Source: Rhizobium croatiense
GTDB lineage: Bacteria > Pseudomonadota > Alphaproteobacteria > Rhizobiales > Rhizobiaceae
DNA length: 64,000 nt
NCBI RefSeq assembly: GCF_019793465.1
Contig: NZ_JAILYJ010000011.1
Location: 62,001-126,000, forward strand
Reading direction: 5' to 3'
Shown here: positions 1-8,109 of the stretch, one piece after another
Numbering within the stretch: the stretch's first letter is position 1
Layout: each line of letters starts with the position of its first letter
Program-made: the position numbers and the translations under genes
The notes under the pieces: generated by a model
The model's input: only the letters and a program-made list of their open reading frames with translations
Database searches by the model: none
What the model was told of the DNA's origin: nothing

Positions 1-407
1 CCGGAGAGCGCTTTCGGCTTTCTCTCCAGCAACGGGGTGAGCTGCAGCGTTTCCGCAGTCGCCGCGACTTTGGCGGCAATTTCCGCCTTTGGACGGCGGG
101 CGAGTGAAAGGCCGAAGCCGATATTCTCGGCAACTGTCATATGCGGGTAGAGCGCATAGCTCTGGAACACCATGGCGATGCCTCGCTCGGAGGGTTCGGC
201 ATAGGTCACGTCCTTGCCGCCGATGGTCAGCATGCCTGATGTCGTCTCCTCCAGGCCGGCGATGATGCGCAGCAGCGTCGATTTTCCGCATCCCGACGGG
301 CCGACGAATACGACGAATTCGCCGGAGGCCACCTCCAGATCGATACCTTTGATGACTTCAAGGGCGCCGAAGCTCTTGCGAACCTGTTTGAGTGTGAGTT
401 CAGCCAT
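1..407 (-). CDS. Sugar ABC transporter ATP-binding protein (MalK/UgpC type), partial
   Basis: This is the ATPase of a CUT1 sugar importer, working at the inner face of the cytoplasmic membrane with the two permeases encoded just upstream. The reading frame starts at ATG 407 (MAELTLKQVRKSFG) and runs off the left window edge after about 135 codons. Visible are Walker A (GPSGCGKST, residues 36-44) and the Q-loop (FQSYALYPHMTV). The sequence stops inside the ABC signature (KALSG), so Walker B and the regulatory C-terminal domain lie outside. It is last of the visible genes in the minus-strand operon, 4 nt after the preceding permease. Substrate is inferred from the operon, not from this protein. 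Confidence 0.93.
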   Translation of the reverse strand, partial: MAELTLKQVRKSFGALEVIKGIDLEVASGEFVVFVGPSGCGKSTLLRIIAGLEETTSGMLTIGGKDVTYAEPSERGIAMVFQSYALYPHMTVAENIGFGLSLARRPKAEIAAKVAATAETLQLTPLLERKPKALS

Positions 408-411
408 TCTG

Positions 412-1239
412 CTACCCTTTGACTGCGCCTGATGTCATGCCCGCGACGATCTGCCGGTTGAAGAAGATGAAGACGATCAGCGGCGGGATCGTCACGAGGA
501 GGATGTTCATGAAGAGGAGATTGTACTGGCTCGAATACATGCTCTGGAAATTATAGAGCGTCAGCTGCACCGTCACGTTCTCCTTGCCCGGCAAGTAGTA
601 GAGCGGGTTGGTGAAATCATTGAAGATCGCGATCGATTGCACGACGATATTGGTCACGGTCACCGGCTTCAGAAGCGGCAAGACCACCCGGAAGAAGATC
701 TGCCGGGGTTTGGCGCCGTCGATCAGCGCCGCCTCATCGAGATCGCGCGGGATGGTCGAGATGAACGAGCGGTAGAGCAATACCGAAAAGGAGAGGTTAT
801 AGGCGACCTGGATCAGGATCATCCCTGTCATGGTCTTGAAGAGGCCGATCTCCTGCAGCAGGCCGATCGTCGGAACCACGGCCGGCGGCATCATCAGGCC
901 CATGAAGAGGGCAACGGATGCGACCTTGTTCCAGGCGGTCCTGCGGCGCTGCATCACATAGCCTACCATCGCCGACAGCAGGATGAGGATCGTGACGGAA
1001 GCGACGGTGATGAGCGTCGAATTGAAATAGGCGAGCACAAGCTGATAATCGCGCGCCTTGAAGACGGCCACGAGATTGTCCCAGAGCAACCATCGCTCCG
1101 GCAACTCGAAATCGAGACGGGACGCTTCGGATTTCGATTTCACCGCCTGCAGAGCGACGAAAACGAAAGGCATGACGAAGATGACCGCGGCAACGGCAAG
1201 CGATATCGCGCCGGTCATATAGGGACGGATGCTTCTCAT
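412..1239 (-). CDS. CUT1 sugar ABC transporter permease (MalG type)
   Basis: A 275-residue inner-membrane permease of a carbohydrate importer. It begins MRSIRPYMTGAISLAV with an N-terminal membrane segment and has several more hydrophobic helices. The cytoplasmic EAA loop, which docks on the ATPase, reads DLDEAALIDGAKPRQIFFRV. ATG 1239 is chosen because it forms an ATGA overlap with the stop of the upstream permease (1236-1238), a usual sign of translational coupling. A longer in-frame reading upstream to 1671 exists but would run through the neighbouring permease gene. It should pair with the 292-residue permease as a heterodimer. Confidence 0.93.
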   Translation of the reverse strand: MRSIRPYMTGAISLAVAAVIFVMPFVFVALQAVKSKSEASRLDFELPERWLLWDNLVAVFKARDYQLVLAYFNSTLITVASVTILILLSAMVGYVMQRRRTAWNKVASVALFMGLMMPPAVVPTIGLLQEIGLFKTMTGMILIQVAYNLSFSVLLYRSFISTIPRDLDEAALIDGAKPRQIFFRVVLPLLKPVTVTNIVVQSIAIFNDFTNPLYYLPGKENVTVQLTLYNFQSMYSSQYNLLFMNILLVTIPPLIVFIFFNRQIVAGMTSGAVKG

Positions 1240-2114
1240 TCTTCGACCCCGCGCCGGTTGAACCATAAAGTGAGCGGCAGGATGATTGCGGCAATCAGCG
1301 CGAACAGTATGACGTTGCCGGCGGTCGACAGACCGTAGAAGCCTGCCTGATATTGCTTGTAAATGACCGAGGCGATCACGTCGGAGGAGAAACCAGGTCC
1401 GCCGCGGGTCATCGCCCAAATCAGGTCGAACGAGCGAAGGCCGCCGATCAGCGACAATGTCACCACCGTAATGGTGGCTGGGCGCACAAGCGGCAGGGTG
1501 ACCCGGAAAAATTGCTGCAGGCGCGTCGCTCCGTCGATTCTTGCCGCCTCGTAGTAATCGGGGCTGATTGCGGCCAGACCGGCGATGAAGATCAGGGTAG
1601 CAAGGCCGACACCCTTCCATAGGTCGACCAGGGCTACCGAAAACAGGGCGAGCGCCGGATTGGTCAGCCATCCCGGTCCAGGAATGCCGAGCGTCTCGAG
1701 CGTGACGTTGATGATGCCCTTCGTTGGATGCATCATCACCGCGAAGGTAATGCCGATGCCGATCGTCGACACCAGGACAGGGAAGAAGACCAGGGTTCTT
1801 AGGAAGCCGCGGGCGAAGATATTGCCGGTCAGCAGCACGGCCAGCAGCAGCCCGCAGACCGTCTTCAGCCCGGATGTCGTCACGGCATAGATCAACGTGT
1901 TGATCAGTCCCTTGATCAGGAACGGCTCGGAGAAGAACTGCTCAAAATTTTCGAGCCCGATGAATTCTGCCGTCGAAAGATCCCAGCGCGTCAGGCTGAA
2001 CCAGAGAGACGAGACCGTGGGAACCAGAAACAGCACGCCGTATATGATGGCAGCCGGAATGAAAAACCACAGCGGGTAGGGCGACTTGCGCGAGCGGGAG
2101 CGTGTCTCGGTCAT
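1236..2114 (-). CDS. CUT1 sugar ABC transporter permease (MalF type)
   Basis: A 292-residue permease starting MTETRSRSRKSPYPLWFFIPAA, with a basic cytoplasmic N-terminus and about six membrane helices. Its EAA loop (SPDYYEAARIDGATRLQQFFRV) is complete. It sits 66 bp downstream of the binding-protein gene, behind a stem-loop, and overlaps the next permease by 4 nt. Family and topology are clear. The transported sugar, probably a rhamnose-containing oligosaccharide, is inferred only from the linked rhamnosidase. Confidence 0.93.
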   Translation of the reverse strand: MTETRSRSRKSPYPLWFFIPAAIIYGVLFLVPTVSSLWFSLTRWDLSTAEFIGLENFEQFFSEPFLIKGLINTLIYAVTTSGLKTVCGLLLAVLLTGNIFARGFLRTLVFFPVLVSTIGIGITFAVMMHPTKGIINVTLETLGIPGPGWLTNPALALFSVALVDLWKGVGLATLIFIAGLAAISPDYYEAARIDGATRLQQFFRVTLPLVRPATITVVTLSLIGGLRSFDLIWAMTRGGPGFSSDVIASVIYKQYQAGFYGLSTAGNVILFALIAAIILPLTLWFNRRGVEE

Positions 2115-2136
2115 GACTACCTCTTCGATCGGGTGG

Positions 2137-2162
2137 AACCTCGCCCCATCAGGCGCGAGGTT
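2137..2162 (-). other. Stem-loop after the binding-protein gene
   Basis: On the transcribed strand AACCTCGC and GCGAGGTT form a perfect 8-bp stem around a 10-nt loop, starting 19 nt after the stop codon of the sugar-binding protein gene. There is no U-run, so it is not an obvious terminator. Such hairpins behind binding-protein genes commonly protect the upstream part of the mRNA and give an excess of binding protein. That role is inferred here. Confidence 0.55.
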
Positions 2163-2180
2163 AAATGGCCCGAAAGACCG

Positions 2181-3464
2181 CTACCAGTTGGGCAGACCGA
2201 GCTGCTTGGCCTGTTTGCGCACATCGTCGTCATAGAGTTTCGCCGCGTCGGCGGGCTGGCGGATGCCGGAGCCGACTTCGACGGTGATCTGCTCGAGTGA
2301 CGGCCCTTTGACCGGCGAAACGAATTCCAGCGCCGGCGTCGTTTTGCCCTCGGTCTCGAAGTAGGGGAGCATGTCCTTGACGACAGGGGGCACATCGGCA
2401 GGCAGACCGCAGCCATCGACCAGCGAAGGACCCTGAACCGTGTTGGTCTCGACCATGATCTTGCAGCCCTCGATGCCCCCGGCGAAATCAACGAAATTCT
2501 TCGCTTCTTCGATATGCTGGCTGGCGGCGGGAATATAGAGGGCAGGCGGCATCCACACCGTCAGGCCATTCACAGCGGCGTCGTCGCTCGGCTGCGCAAA
2601 GAAACCGACATCGCCGAGGTTTTCCGGATAGTTCTGCTTGAGCACGCCGACTGCGAAGCTCAGCATCGGGTAATGCGCCGCCTCGCCGGTCGCGACCATT
2701 CTCAGGCCGTCGTCATAGCTTGCCGCGCCGAAGTCCTCGTTCATCAGGCCGGCGTCGTGAACATCCTTCAATCGCTCGAAGCCTTTCATGGCCGCCGGCG
2801 TCTCGGCATATTTCGCCTTGTTGGCGGTATAGTCGGCGGCGAAATGCGGCACGGCGGCATGCAGATTGTAATAATCGGCCAGAACGAAGAGCTGCGAGGT
2901 CCAGGTGTCGCGATAAGTCTGCGCGACGGCGACCTTGCCCGCAGCCTTGACCTTTTCGTTGTTCGCCATGAAGTCCGCCCATGTTTTTGGAACGGCGAGG
3001 CCGAGGTCCTGATAGATCTTTCTGTTATAGAGAATCCCGCCCGCCATGGCTGTGCCGAAGGGAACGCCGTAAAGCTTGTCGCCGGCGCGGACGACGGATT
3101 TGAAACCGTCATCCACCTTTGCCTGCGAGGGAAGGCCGCTGAGGTCAACAAGCGTCTGAGCAGGCTTCAGCGCCTGGAGAAGCGAGCCGGAATTATAGAG
3201 GAACACGTCTGGCATCTCGCCGGTCGCCAGACGCGTCTTGACGATGTTGTCCCCTTCACCGCCACCCGGCCGCTGTTCGATTTCGATCGTTACATCAGGC
3301 GCCTTGGCCTGATAGGCGGCAACCAGTGCTTCGGCGGCCGCGACCGTATCGGGACTGTTGTCGATCAGGAATGACAGGGTGACATCCGCATGCGACGGGC
3401 TGGCCGTTGCCAGCGCCAGAAGCGTGGATGCGCCCGCGAGAATGAGCCTTATCCGATGTGTCAT
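2181..3464 (-). CDS. Extracellular sugar-binding protein (family 1 SBP)
   Basis: The periplasmic substrate receptor of the CUT1 importer, 427 residues. A Sec signal peptide is visible (MTHRIRLILAGASTLLALATAS, cleavage probably after SHA near residue 26), followed by a typical family 1 start (DVTLSFLIDNSPDTVAAAEALVAAYQAKAP). ATG 3464 is preceded by the strong site GAGGAGGAA at a good distance; the longer in-frame extension to 3578 lies in the leader. It is 37 bp downstream of the rhamnosidase gene and should be co-transcribed with it. Ligand is unknown; an alpha-rhamnoside is the natural guess. Confidence 0.93.
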   Translation of the reverse strand: MTHRIRLILAGASTLLALATASPSHADVTLSFLIDNSPDTVAAAEALVAAYQAKAPDVTIEIEQRPGGGEGDNIVKTRLATGEMPDVFLYNSGSLLQALKPAQTLVDLSGLPSQAKVDDGFKSVVRAGDKLYGVPFGTAMAGGILYNRKIYQDLGLAVPKTWADFMANNEKVKAAGKVAVAQTYRDTWTSQLFVLADYYNLHAAVPHFAADYTANKAKYAETPAAMKGFERLKDVHDAGLMNEDFGAASYDDGLRMVATGEAAHYPMLSFAVGVLKQNYPENLGDVGFFAQPSDDAAVNGLTVWMPPALYIPAASQHIEEAKNFVDFAGGIEGCKIMVETNTVQGPSLVDGCGLPADVPPVVKDMLPYFETEGKTTPALEFVSPVKGPSLEQITVEVGSGIRQPADAAKLYDDDVRKQAKQLGLPNW

Positions 3465-3501
3465 GACGTTCCTCCTCTGAACGGTGTGACCTGTATGCTC
3501 C

Positions 3502-5826
3502 TCAGGAATCGGGTAGGGAAAAGACCAGCCGGTGCGTGCCCGGGGGAAGACCAGCCTCCTCGATGACAGGCTCCCCATTGAGCGACGGGTTCTGGTGCCG
3601 CCGTCCGGGCCGGAAGCGGCCGACGCAACCCTCCGGCAGCGTCAGCACATAGGTGACCTCGTTGCCGGTGCAGTGCCAGCCGGCCTCTATGCGCCCCTGG
3701 CAGATATCGTGATAGGCTGAAACGGGGGAAAGCGAGGGGATCGGCGCGGGATCGACGATGACCTCGGCAAACCCCGGCGAGTCCGGCTTCGGCGAAATGC
3801 CGGCGACGCATTCGAACAGCCACTGGCAGACGGCGCCATAGGCGTAATGATTGTAGCTGTTCATATCGGGTTCGTAGATGGTGCCGTCGGGCGCAATGGA
3901 ATCCCAGCGCTCCCAGATCGTCGTCGCTCCCTTGGACACTTGGTAGAGCCAGCCCGGCACGTCCTCCTGCAGGAAGACCTTTTCGGCGAGATCGTCCATG
4001 CCGAGCTTCGTCAGGGCCGGCAAAAGGGCAGGCGTGCCGATGAAGCCGGTGCCGATCTTGTAGTCGGCATCGATGATCACCTGCCGGAAATGCTGCCGGG
4101 CCGCCTGGTGATGCTCCGCCGGTATCAGGTCGTAAAGGAAGGCGAGAGCATAGGATGTCTGGTCGTTATGGGCGAGCCGCCCCGCCGGGGTGATGAACTC
4201 GCTGGCGAAAGCCTGTCTGATTTCTTCGGCGCGCCGCTTCATCTGCTCTTCAATCGCGTCTTCGCCGAGAACGGCGGCGATCCTTGACAGAAGATCTGTC
4301 GAGATGAAGTGGTAGAGGGTGGCGGCGCAATCGTCGGCAATCGTCGGGCGCGGCTTCCTGTTGTCGCCGACCGGCTGCAGCCAATCGCCGAAGGTGAAGC
4401 CGCGCGCCCCCCAGTGCGACGGCGGGCGCACGATCGGACCGTTCGAGATCGACCAGACGAAATCGACCCAGCGCACCATCGAATCCAGGCACTCCGAAAG
4501 AACCGCTCGGTCGCCGTAATGGGTGTAGAGGACCCAGGGAATGACGACGATTGCGTCGCCCCAGCCGGTCGAGCCGGCATAACCCGGAAAGTCGGCGGGA
4601 TGCAGACGCGTCGGGTCCGGCGAGAAATGCGAGATGGCGCCGTCCTCGCGCTGGTCGGCCATCACATCGCGCAGATACTTCCTCAGAAAGGACTGGCTGT
4701 CGCTCAGCCAACATGCCGTTGCGGCAAACACCTGGGCGTCGCCCGTCCAGCCCAGACGTTCGTCGCGCTGCGGGCAATCCGTGGGCACTTCGATGAAATT
4801 GGCCCGCTGCGACCAGATGGTATTCTGGACGAGTCGATTGACGAGAGGGTTGCCGGAGGTGAAGCCGCCGGCCGGCTCGGGCACTGAGGAAATCGGGATG
4901 GAGGCGATCGAGACAATCTCGGCGTTTCCAGTGATCGTCACCCGGGCGTAGCGAAAGCCATGGAAGGTGAAATGCGGTGCGTAGGTCTCGTCGCCGTCTC
5001 CGCGCAGCGTGTAGAGCGTGTGCGCCGCGGCCGTGCGATAATTGCGATTGTCGAAATGGCGATCGGGGCCGAGGACTTCCGAATGCTCCACCCGTACAGT
5101 GGCGCCGGCAGCGCCGCGGACGGTATATTTGATATAGCCGCCGGCATTCTGGCCGAAATCATAGACGGCCCTGCCATGATCATCGATCCAGCTTTCCACC
5201 GGGGCGAGCGGCCGTAATTCCCGAACCGCTGCCGTTTCATGGGCGACAAGCAGTCCTTTGTCGAACGGCAATCGCTCTGTAGCGTGCGTTTCCACGGCTT
5301 TTTCCAGTCGTGCGTCGTAAATCTCGCCGAAATAGATCCCCGACTTCAGAATCGGCAACGCGCCGCTGCGCCATGTGGTGTCGGTGGAAAGAACGACGCC
5401 GCTCGGTCCGACCAGGTCGGCGATGGCGCCGATCCTGTCGCCCCAGCAGTTGGGAATAGCCTTGGCGCCCCACATGATGGGCGAGCGGTACCATCCGTCG
5501 GCGAGCCAGATTTCGATGCGGTTGGGGCCGGGTTTCAGCAATTTCGAGATGTCGTATCGCTGATAGGCAATGCGGTCGTCGTAATTCGTCCAGCCGGGCG
5601 TCAGCAGGTCGTTGCCGACGCGTTCACCATTGATGAAGCAGCGATAAAGCCCGAGCGCCGAGATGAAGAGTTCGATCGGAAGGCCGGCGGCACCATCGTG
5701 ATCGAAGGTCTTGGAGACAAAGCTTGCGGCCGTTCCCTGGCCGCCATCCGACAGCGGCGCGATCATCTCCCCGGACCATGTGCGCGAACTGGGATTGCCG
5801 CTGATGGCTGCCGGCTGAAAGTTCAT
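3502..5826 (-). CDS. Alpha-L-rhamnosidase (GH78)
   Basis: Hydrolyses terminal alpha-L-rhamnosyl residues, for example from plant flavonoid glycosides or pectic side chains. The 774-residue protein has the GH78 layout: N-terminal beta domains with ALGLYRCFINGERVG (residues 57-71) and LADGWYRSPIMWG (108-120), then the (alpha/alpha)6 barrel with DCPQRDERLGWTGDAQ (350-365) carrying the usual acidic catalytic residues, then WERWDS (638-643) and NSYNHYAYG (656-664). No signal peptide is seen, so it should act in the cytoplasm on imported oligosaccharide. ATG 5826 follows GGGAGGACTTG; the longer frame to 6081 crosses the promoter and operator. First gene of the transporter operon. The exact glycoside is unknown. 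Confidence 0.93.
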   Translation of the reverse strand: MNFQPAAISGNPSSRTWSGEMIAPLSDGGQGTAASFVSKTFDHDGAAGLPIELFISALGLYRCFINGERVGNDLLTPGWTNYDDRIAYQRYDISKLLKPGPNRIEIWLADGWYRSPIMWGAKAIPNCWGDRIGAIADLVGPSGVVLSTDTTWRSGALPILKSGIYFGEIYDARLEKAVETHATERLPFDKGLLVAHETAAVRELRPLAPVESWIDDHGRAVYDFGQNAGGYIKYTVRGAAGATVRVEHSEVLGPDRHFDNRNYRTAAAHTLYTLRGDGDETYAPHFTFHGFRYARVTITGNAEIVSIASIPISSVPEPAGGFTSGNPLVNRLVQNTIWSQRANFIEVPTDCPQRDERLGWTGDAQVFAATACWLSDSQSFLRKYLRDVMADQREDGAISHFSPDPTRLHPADFPGYAGSTGWGDAIVVIPWVLYTHYGDRAVLSECLDSMVRWVDFVWSISNGPIVRPPSHWGARGFTFGDWLQPVGDNRKPRPTIADDCAATLYHFISTDLLSRIAAVLGEDAIEEQMKRRAEEIRQAFASEFITPAGRLAHNDQTSYALAFLYDLIPAEHHQAARQHFRQVIIDADYKIGTGFIGTPALLPALTKLGMDDLAEKVFLQEDVPGWLYQVSKGATTIWERWDSIAPDGTIYEPDMNSYNHYAYGAVCQWLFECVAGISPKPDSPGFAEVIVDPAPIPSLSPVSAYHDICQGRIEAGWHCTGNEVTYVLTLPEGCVGRFRPGRRHQNPSLNGEPVIEEAGLPPGTHRLVFSLPDS

Positions 5827-5844
5827 CAAGTCCTCCCGATGAAG

Positions 5845-5874
5845 TGTAGAACGTTCTCCATATAACGTTCTACA
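5845..5874. promoter_or_regulatory. Inverted-repeat operator of the rhamnosidase operon (LacI type)
   Basis: TGTAGAACGTT (5845-5855) and AACGTTCTACA (5864-5874) are perfect 11-bp inverted arms around 8 bp. Each arm also carries the AACGTT palindrome with its central CG. It lies 19 bp before the rhamnosidase ATG, next to its ribosome-binding site, in the gap shared with the divergent LacI gene. Binding there would block transcription of the operon. The pairing with that regulator is inferred from position. Confidence 0.75.
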
Positions 5875-5971
5875 TTTCCTTCGGGAGCGCAATAGAAATT
5901 TCATCGCCAGTCTGCCATGGTGATTCTGCGGGCGAATATTGTCGGTCCGCAGCCGCGAGCGCAGAGATTTC

Positions 5972-7030
5972 ATGCCAGTCGAAGACAAACAAAAGCTGCA
6001 ACGAAACGAGCGCGTGACGATCCGCACAGTGGCCACCCATGCCGGCGTATCGGTCGCAGCAGTGTCCAAAGTGATGCGCAACGCTTATGGCGTCAGCGAA
6101 GCATTGCGGGCCAAGGTAACCGACGCGATCGAGGCGCTCGGATATCGTCCCTCGCGGGCGGCGCGCGGATTGCGCGGGCGCAGCTTCACCATCGGCGTGC
6201 TTCTGATTGACATCCGCAATCCCTTTCTGCCGGAAGTGATTGCCGGCGTTAACGGGGTGCTGGCGCCTTCGCATTATCAGGCGATGATCGGCGTCAGCGA
6301 TGCGCGCGTGCAGCTGGAGACGTCATTGATCGAGTCGATGATCGACTACAAGATGGACGGCCTCGTCCTCGTTGCACCGCGCTTGCCCTCCGAGATCATT
6401 GCAAAATTCGCCGTCCAGATCCCGATCGTCACTGTGGGTTATCACGATGCCGGCGCCACGGCCTTCGACACCGTCAATGCCGACGATCAGCGCGGCGCCG
6501 AGATTGCGGTGGAGGCGCTGCTGGCCTGCGGTTATCGCGACATCGAAATGCTCAGCCTCGGCGAGCGTGAAGGGCACGCGGTTTCCGTCGTCCGCCAGCG
6601 GGAGATCGGCTTTCGCCGGGCGATGCAGCGGAGTGGGCTCGGCGCGGCGCCGATCGGAAAGATTCCTATCGCTTCACCGAGGCGGGAAGACACGATGCGA
6701 AAATTCCTGGCGAGGAAGGACAGGCCGCGCGCCGTGTTTTGCTGGAGCGATCTCGATGCGATCACGCTTCTGAGTCTGGCGATGGAGATGGGCGTGCGCG
6801 TGCCCGAGGACCTCGCCGTCATCGGATATGACAACTCCTCGACCGCAGCACTCGGCCTCGTCAATCTTGCTAGCATCGACCAGTCGGGCAGGGAACTCGG
6901 CCAGATCGCAACCCGGGCTCTCATCTCCCGGATCGAGGGCCGCACCGCTTCAGAGCATATTCTCCAGGTACCGTCGCTGGTCAACCGCAACAGTCTGACC
7001 CGGTCCAAGGGTACGAAGCACGACGGATGA
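5972..7030 (+). CDS. LacI-family transcriptional regulator of the rhamnosidase operon
   Basis: A 352-residue DNA-binding sugar sensor. The N-terminal helix-turn-helix (VTIRTVATHAGVSVAAVSKV) is followed by the LacI hinge (GYRPSRAARGLRGRS) and a periplasmic-binding-protein-like effector domain (TIGVLLIDIRNPFLPEVIAG). It is divergent from the rhamnosidase operon, with the inverted-repeat operator in between, which suggests local repression relieved by a rhamnose-derived ligand. Start: ATG 5972 is preferred. An in-frame TTG at 5939 would add 11 residues, and neither has a strong ribosome-binding site. Ligand unknown. Confidence 0.92.
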   Translation: MPVEDKQKLQRNERVTIRTVATHAGVSVAAVSKVMRNAYGVSEALRAKVTDAIEALGYRPSRAARGLRGRSFTIGVLLIDIRNPFLPEVIAGVNGVLAPSHYQAMIGVSDARVQLETSLIESMIDYKMDGLVLVAPRLPSEIIAKFAVQIPIVTVGYHDAGATAFDTVNADDQRGAEIAVEALLACGYRDIEMLSLGEREGHAVSVVRQREIGFRRAMQRSGLGAAPIGKIPIASPRREDTMRKFLARKDRPRAVFCWSDLDAITLLSLAMEMGVRVPEDLAVIGYDNSSTAALGLVNLASIDQSGRELGQIATRALISRIEGRTASEHILQVPSLVNRNSLTRSKGTKHDG

Positions 7031-7033
7031 AGA

Positions 7034-7063
7034 GGCCGGCAGCAGCTGTCGAGCTTGCCGGCC
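7034..7063. terminator. Bidirectional stem-loop between convergent genes
   Basis: GGCCGGCA (7034-7041) and TGCCGGCC (7056-7063) form a perfect 8-bp GC-rich stem around a 14-nt loop. It fills the 40-bp gap between the convergent LacI and aldolase genes. No T-run follows on either strand, so intrinsic termination is only likely, not certain. Confidence 0.45.
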
Positions 7064-7070
7064 CATCGGT

Positions 7071-7982
7071 TCAGGCAGCCTGAGAAATCCTCGAGGGACG
7101 TGTGGCCGCGGCCTTCTCGACCATGGCGGTGACCTCGGCCCGCCGCGCACCCGACAGCGGCAGGCGCGGCATCCGGACGCGTTCGGAGCCGCGGCCCATG
7201 ATCTGCTCGGCAAGCTTGATCGACTGCACGAGGTCGTGCTCGGCATCGAGATGCAGAAGCGGCATGAACCAGCGGTATATCTCGCGGGCCTTTTCCCAGT
7301 CGCCGCGTTCGGCGGCGGCAACGAGCTGCACGGATTCCTCCGGGAAGGCGCTGGTCAGGCCCGAGACCCAGCCCTTGGCGCCGAGCATCAGACCCTCGAG
7401 GGCGACGTCGTCGAGGCCGGCGAAGATATCGAAACGATCGCCGAAGGCATTGATGAGGTCGGTGAAGCGGCGCGGATCCGGCGCGCTTTCCTTGACGGCC
7501 TTGATATTCGGCACGCCGGCCAGCACCTGCAGCACATCGACGCCGATATTGACGCGATAGGCTGGCGGGTTGTTGTAGAGCATGATCGGCAGCGAGGTGG
7601 CTTCGGCGACGGTGCGGAAATGAGCGATCAGTTCCTCCGGCTTCGGCACATAGACCATGGCCGGCAGCAGCATCAGCCCATCGGCGCCGAGCTTTTCGGC
7701 GTCGCGGGCATAGGCGACGGCGCGGCGCGTGTCGAATTCGGAGACGCCTGTCACGACGGGAACACGACCATTGACGACCTCGACGGCCGCTTTGAGGATC
7801 GTGCGCTTCTCATCGGGATCGAGCGAATTGTTCTCGCCGCATGTGCCCATGACGATCAGCCCGTTGACGCCGTCATTGACGAGTGCGTCCTGGACGCGCT
7901 GGGTCGCAGGCAGATCCACGGAAAGATCTTCGTTGAACTGTGTCGTTACGGCGGGAAATACGCCCTTCCATCCTGTCGTCAT
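7071..7982 (-). CDS. DHDPS/NAL-family aldolase or dehydratase (DapA-like)
   Basis: A class I (Schiff-base) TIM-barrel enzyme of the dihydrodipicolinate synthase / N-acetylneuraminate lyase superfamily, 303 residues. Visible are the substrate-carboxylate loop GTCGENNSL (46-54), the proton-relay Tyr in LPIMLYNNP (Y136) and the Schiff-base Lys in IKAVKES (K164). The family includes 2-keto-3-deoxy sugar-acid aldolases and dehydratases as well as true DapA. Its position beside a GntR/FCD regulator and between glycoside operons points to sugar-acid catabolism rather than lysine synthesis. ATG 7982 is preferred over the longer frame to 8153, which runs into the divergent regulator. The substrate cannot be told from the sequence. 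Confidence 0.88.
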   Translation of the reverse strand: MTTGWKGVFPAVTTQFNEDLSVDLPATQRVQDALVNDGVNGLIVMGTCGENNSLDPDEKRTILKAAVEVVNGRVPVVTGVSEFDTRRAVAYARDAEKLGADGLMLLPAMVYVPKPEELIAHFRTVAEATSLPIMLYNNPPAYRVNIGVDVLQVLAGVPNIKAVKESAPDPRRFTDLINAFGDRFDIFAGLDDVALEGLMLGAKGWVSGLTSAFPEESVQLVAAAERGDWEKAREIYRWFMPLLHLDAEHDLVQSIKLAEQIMGRGSERVRMPRLPLSGARRAEVTAMVEKAAATRPSRISQAA

Positions 7983-8010
7983 CGCTTGAACCCCGTTGAA
8001 GTCAGGACCT

Positions 8011-8032
8011 TTATATACAAACTGTCGACAAG
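8011..8032. promoter_or_regulatory. Possible GntR/FCD operator
   Basis: In the divergent gap, TTATATACAA is followed at once by the palindromic TGTCGACA (8023-8030). GntR/FCD regulators often bind short palindromes with GT...AC halves. It lies about 30 bp before the aldolase ATG and 80 bp before the regulator ATG. Only the position and palindrome support this. Confidence 0.3.
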
Positions 8033-8109
8033 ACTCAACCTGCTTTATCAGGACCGTTGCAGAAACCGGCCGAAACGCACTACAAGGCTTGAGGACAGAG
8101 GCAGGACAT

